A DNA stretch of 64,000 nt from an uncultured Clostridia bacterium (GTDB taxonomy: Bacteria; Bacillota; Clostridia; UBA1381), in assembly GCA_934489015.1 (NCBI GenBank), contig CAKSSN010000010.1, positions 1-64,000 of the forward strand. Reading direction: 5' to 3'. Position numbers and translations under genes: made by a program. Below are positions 63,123 to 64,000 of the stretch, in pieces; the stretch's first letter is position 1, and every line of letters begins with the position of its first letter. The notes beneath the pieces were generated by a model. It was not told the origin of the DNA and did not search any database. It saw only the letters and a list, made by a program, of their open reading frames with translations.

Positions 63123-64000
63123 ATGAGTTTTACGATAGTAGGTACGGGAAGTGCCGTGCCGAAAAAAATTGTTACAAACGATATGCTTGCCGAATTTCTT
63201 GACACGAGCGACGAATGGATCAGCGAGAGAACGGGAATAAGGCAAAGGCGTGTCCTCACGGAGGAGACCCTTCTGTCGCTTGCGGCAGAGGCAGGTAAAA
63301 GAGCGCTTGAGGATGCGGGGCTTAATGCCGATGACATTGACGCGGTTGTGTGCGGCACGCTTCAGGGCGATTTTGTTTCTCCGGCGTTTTCGTGCCTTAT
63401 AGCAAAGGAAATAGGCATTAAAACCGGAAGAATGATTGACGTCAACATGGGCTGCTGCGGCTTTATATTCGCGCTTGACGCGGCCGAGAGCTATATAGAA
63501 AGCGGCAAAGCGGAAACGGTTCTTGTTGTATGCGCCGAGCAGATTTCAAAAATTGCCGACTGGGCGGACAGGTCAACGTGCGTTTTGTTCGGCGACGGTG
63601 CAGGTGCGGCGGTTGTTAAAAAAAGCAGCTCAAAAAGCGATTTTGCTCTTACGGTTGACGGAAATTACGAGCCGCTTTACGTGCCGGGCAGACAGGGCAA
63701 CAGCCCTTACAAAGCCGGCGGCTTTGACAGCGAATATCTCAGCATGAACGGACAGGAAATTTTTAAATTTGCCGTTTCGTCAATAACGAGCGACATAAGA
63801 GCTATGCTTAAAAATAACTCTCTTGCGCCCGATGACGTTTCGTATTACGTGCTTCATCAGGCGAATTTGAGAATAATAAATTTTGCACGCCAAAGGCTCG
63901 GTCTTTCTGAAGAAAAAGTTCCGCATAATGTTGAAAATTACGGAAACACTTCTTCCGCTTCGATTGCTATAATGCTTGACGAGCTGAATAAGTCCGCAAA
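63123..64000 (+). CDS. fabH: Beta-ketoacyl-ACP synthase III, cut by the window end
   Basis: FabH condenses acetyl-CoA with malonyl-ACP to start fatty-acid synthesis. The frame is open from ATG 63123, behind GGAG, to the window edge (292 residues of about 320). The active-site Cys is in NMGCCGFIFALDAA near residue 112, His in YVLHQANLRII near 243 and Asn in NYGNTSSASIAI near 274, so all three catalytic residues are present. Early motifs SDEWISERTGIRQRR near 30 confirm the family. Other fab genes may follow beyond the window. Confidence 0.95.
   Translation, partial: MSFTIVGTGSAVPKKIVTNDMLAEFLDTSDEWISERTGIRQRRVLTEETLLSLAAEAGKRALEDAGLNADDIDAVVCGTLQGDFVSPAFSCLIAKEIGIKTGRMIDVNMGCCGFIFALDAAESYIESGKAETVLVVCAEQISKIADWADRSTCVLFGDGAGAAVVKKSSSKSDFALTVDGNYEPLYVPGRQGNSPYKAGGFDSEYLSMNGQEIFKFAVSSITSDIRAMLKNNSLAPDDVSYYVLHQANLRIINFARQRLGLSEEKVPHNVENYGNTSSASIAIMLDELNKSA

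Overview
The window looks like a chromosome segment of a spore-forming, Gram-positive, anaerobic Clostridia-type bacterium, probably an uncultured gut lineage. The evidence is spoIIR and a SpoIVB-type peptidase, an S-layer-homology protein together with CsaB pyruvyltransferase, the cysE-cysS-mrnC gene order, a split transketolase, frequent TTG/GTG starts behind strong Shine-Dalgarno sites, and no outer-membrane genes. I see no tRNA or rRNA genes and no CRISPR array. The genus cannot be fixed from sequence reading alone.

Layout. 0-9.3 kb is accessory DNA: an orphan small-terminase-like gene, a 987-residue phage-type protein with a small membrane-protein partner, and a second, diverged copy of the last third of that protein plus partner. 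This is the arrangement expected of a polymorphic toxin/immunity or cargo/guard cassette. 9.3-31 kb is mainly housekeeping: azlCD, valS, a candidate small RNA, typA, an AEC transporter, ymdB, cysE-cysS-mrnC-transketolase, a lipoprotein, a HIT protein, a Na/phosphate transporter, tgt and an RNase M5-like gene. 32.9-37.7 kb holds a tyrosine recombinase gene, a 295-bp segment bounded by 26-bp inverted repeats (25/26 match), and an operon for a secreted beta-helix protein, a 52-residue peptide and an HPr-kinase-like protein. 39-44 kb has a cyclase-family gene, a GT2 glycosyltransferase, and an SLH protein / HprK-like kinase / PqqD / SipW-like peptidase / hpt cluster, then a SpoIVB-type peptidase gene. 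45-58.7 kb has pcrA, mutL, a Nif3-family gene and a seven-gene cell-surface polysaccharide operon including csaB and murJ. 59.7-64 kb has a CrtO-like membrane protein, spoIIR, galM and a fabH cut by the window end.

The most striking item is the segment at 33832-34126. It contains a consensus promoter (TTGACA, 17-bp spacer, TATAAT) that now points away from the beta-helix operon. Inversion by the neighbouring recombinase would turn it toward that operon. I read this as a phase-variable promoter switch captured in the OFF state.

About a fifth of the window is intergenic repeat DNA. It contains at least 12 copies of a roughly 210-bp element with four hairpins, about ten copies of a CTCAGTCAGC-type two-hairpin repeat, several copies of a CCTCCATC...GGAAGGAG repeat, and many short GGGCGGATAATATCCGCCC-type palindromes spaced about 100 bp apart. 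Several of these are expanded into tandem arrays (262, 501, 145, 109 and 94 bp periods). Open reading frames running across these arrays are not treated as genes.
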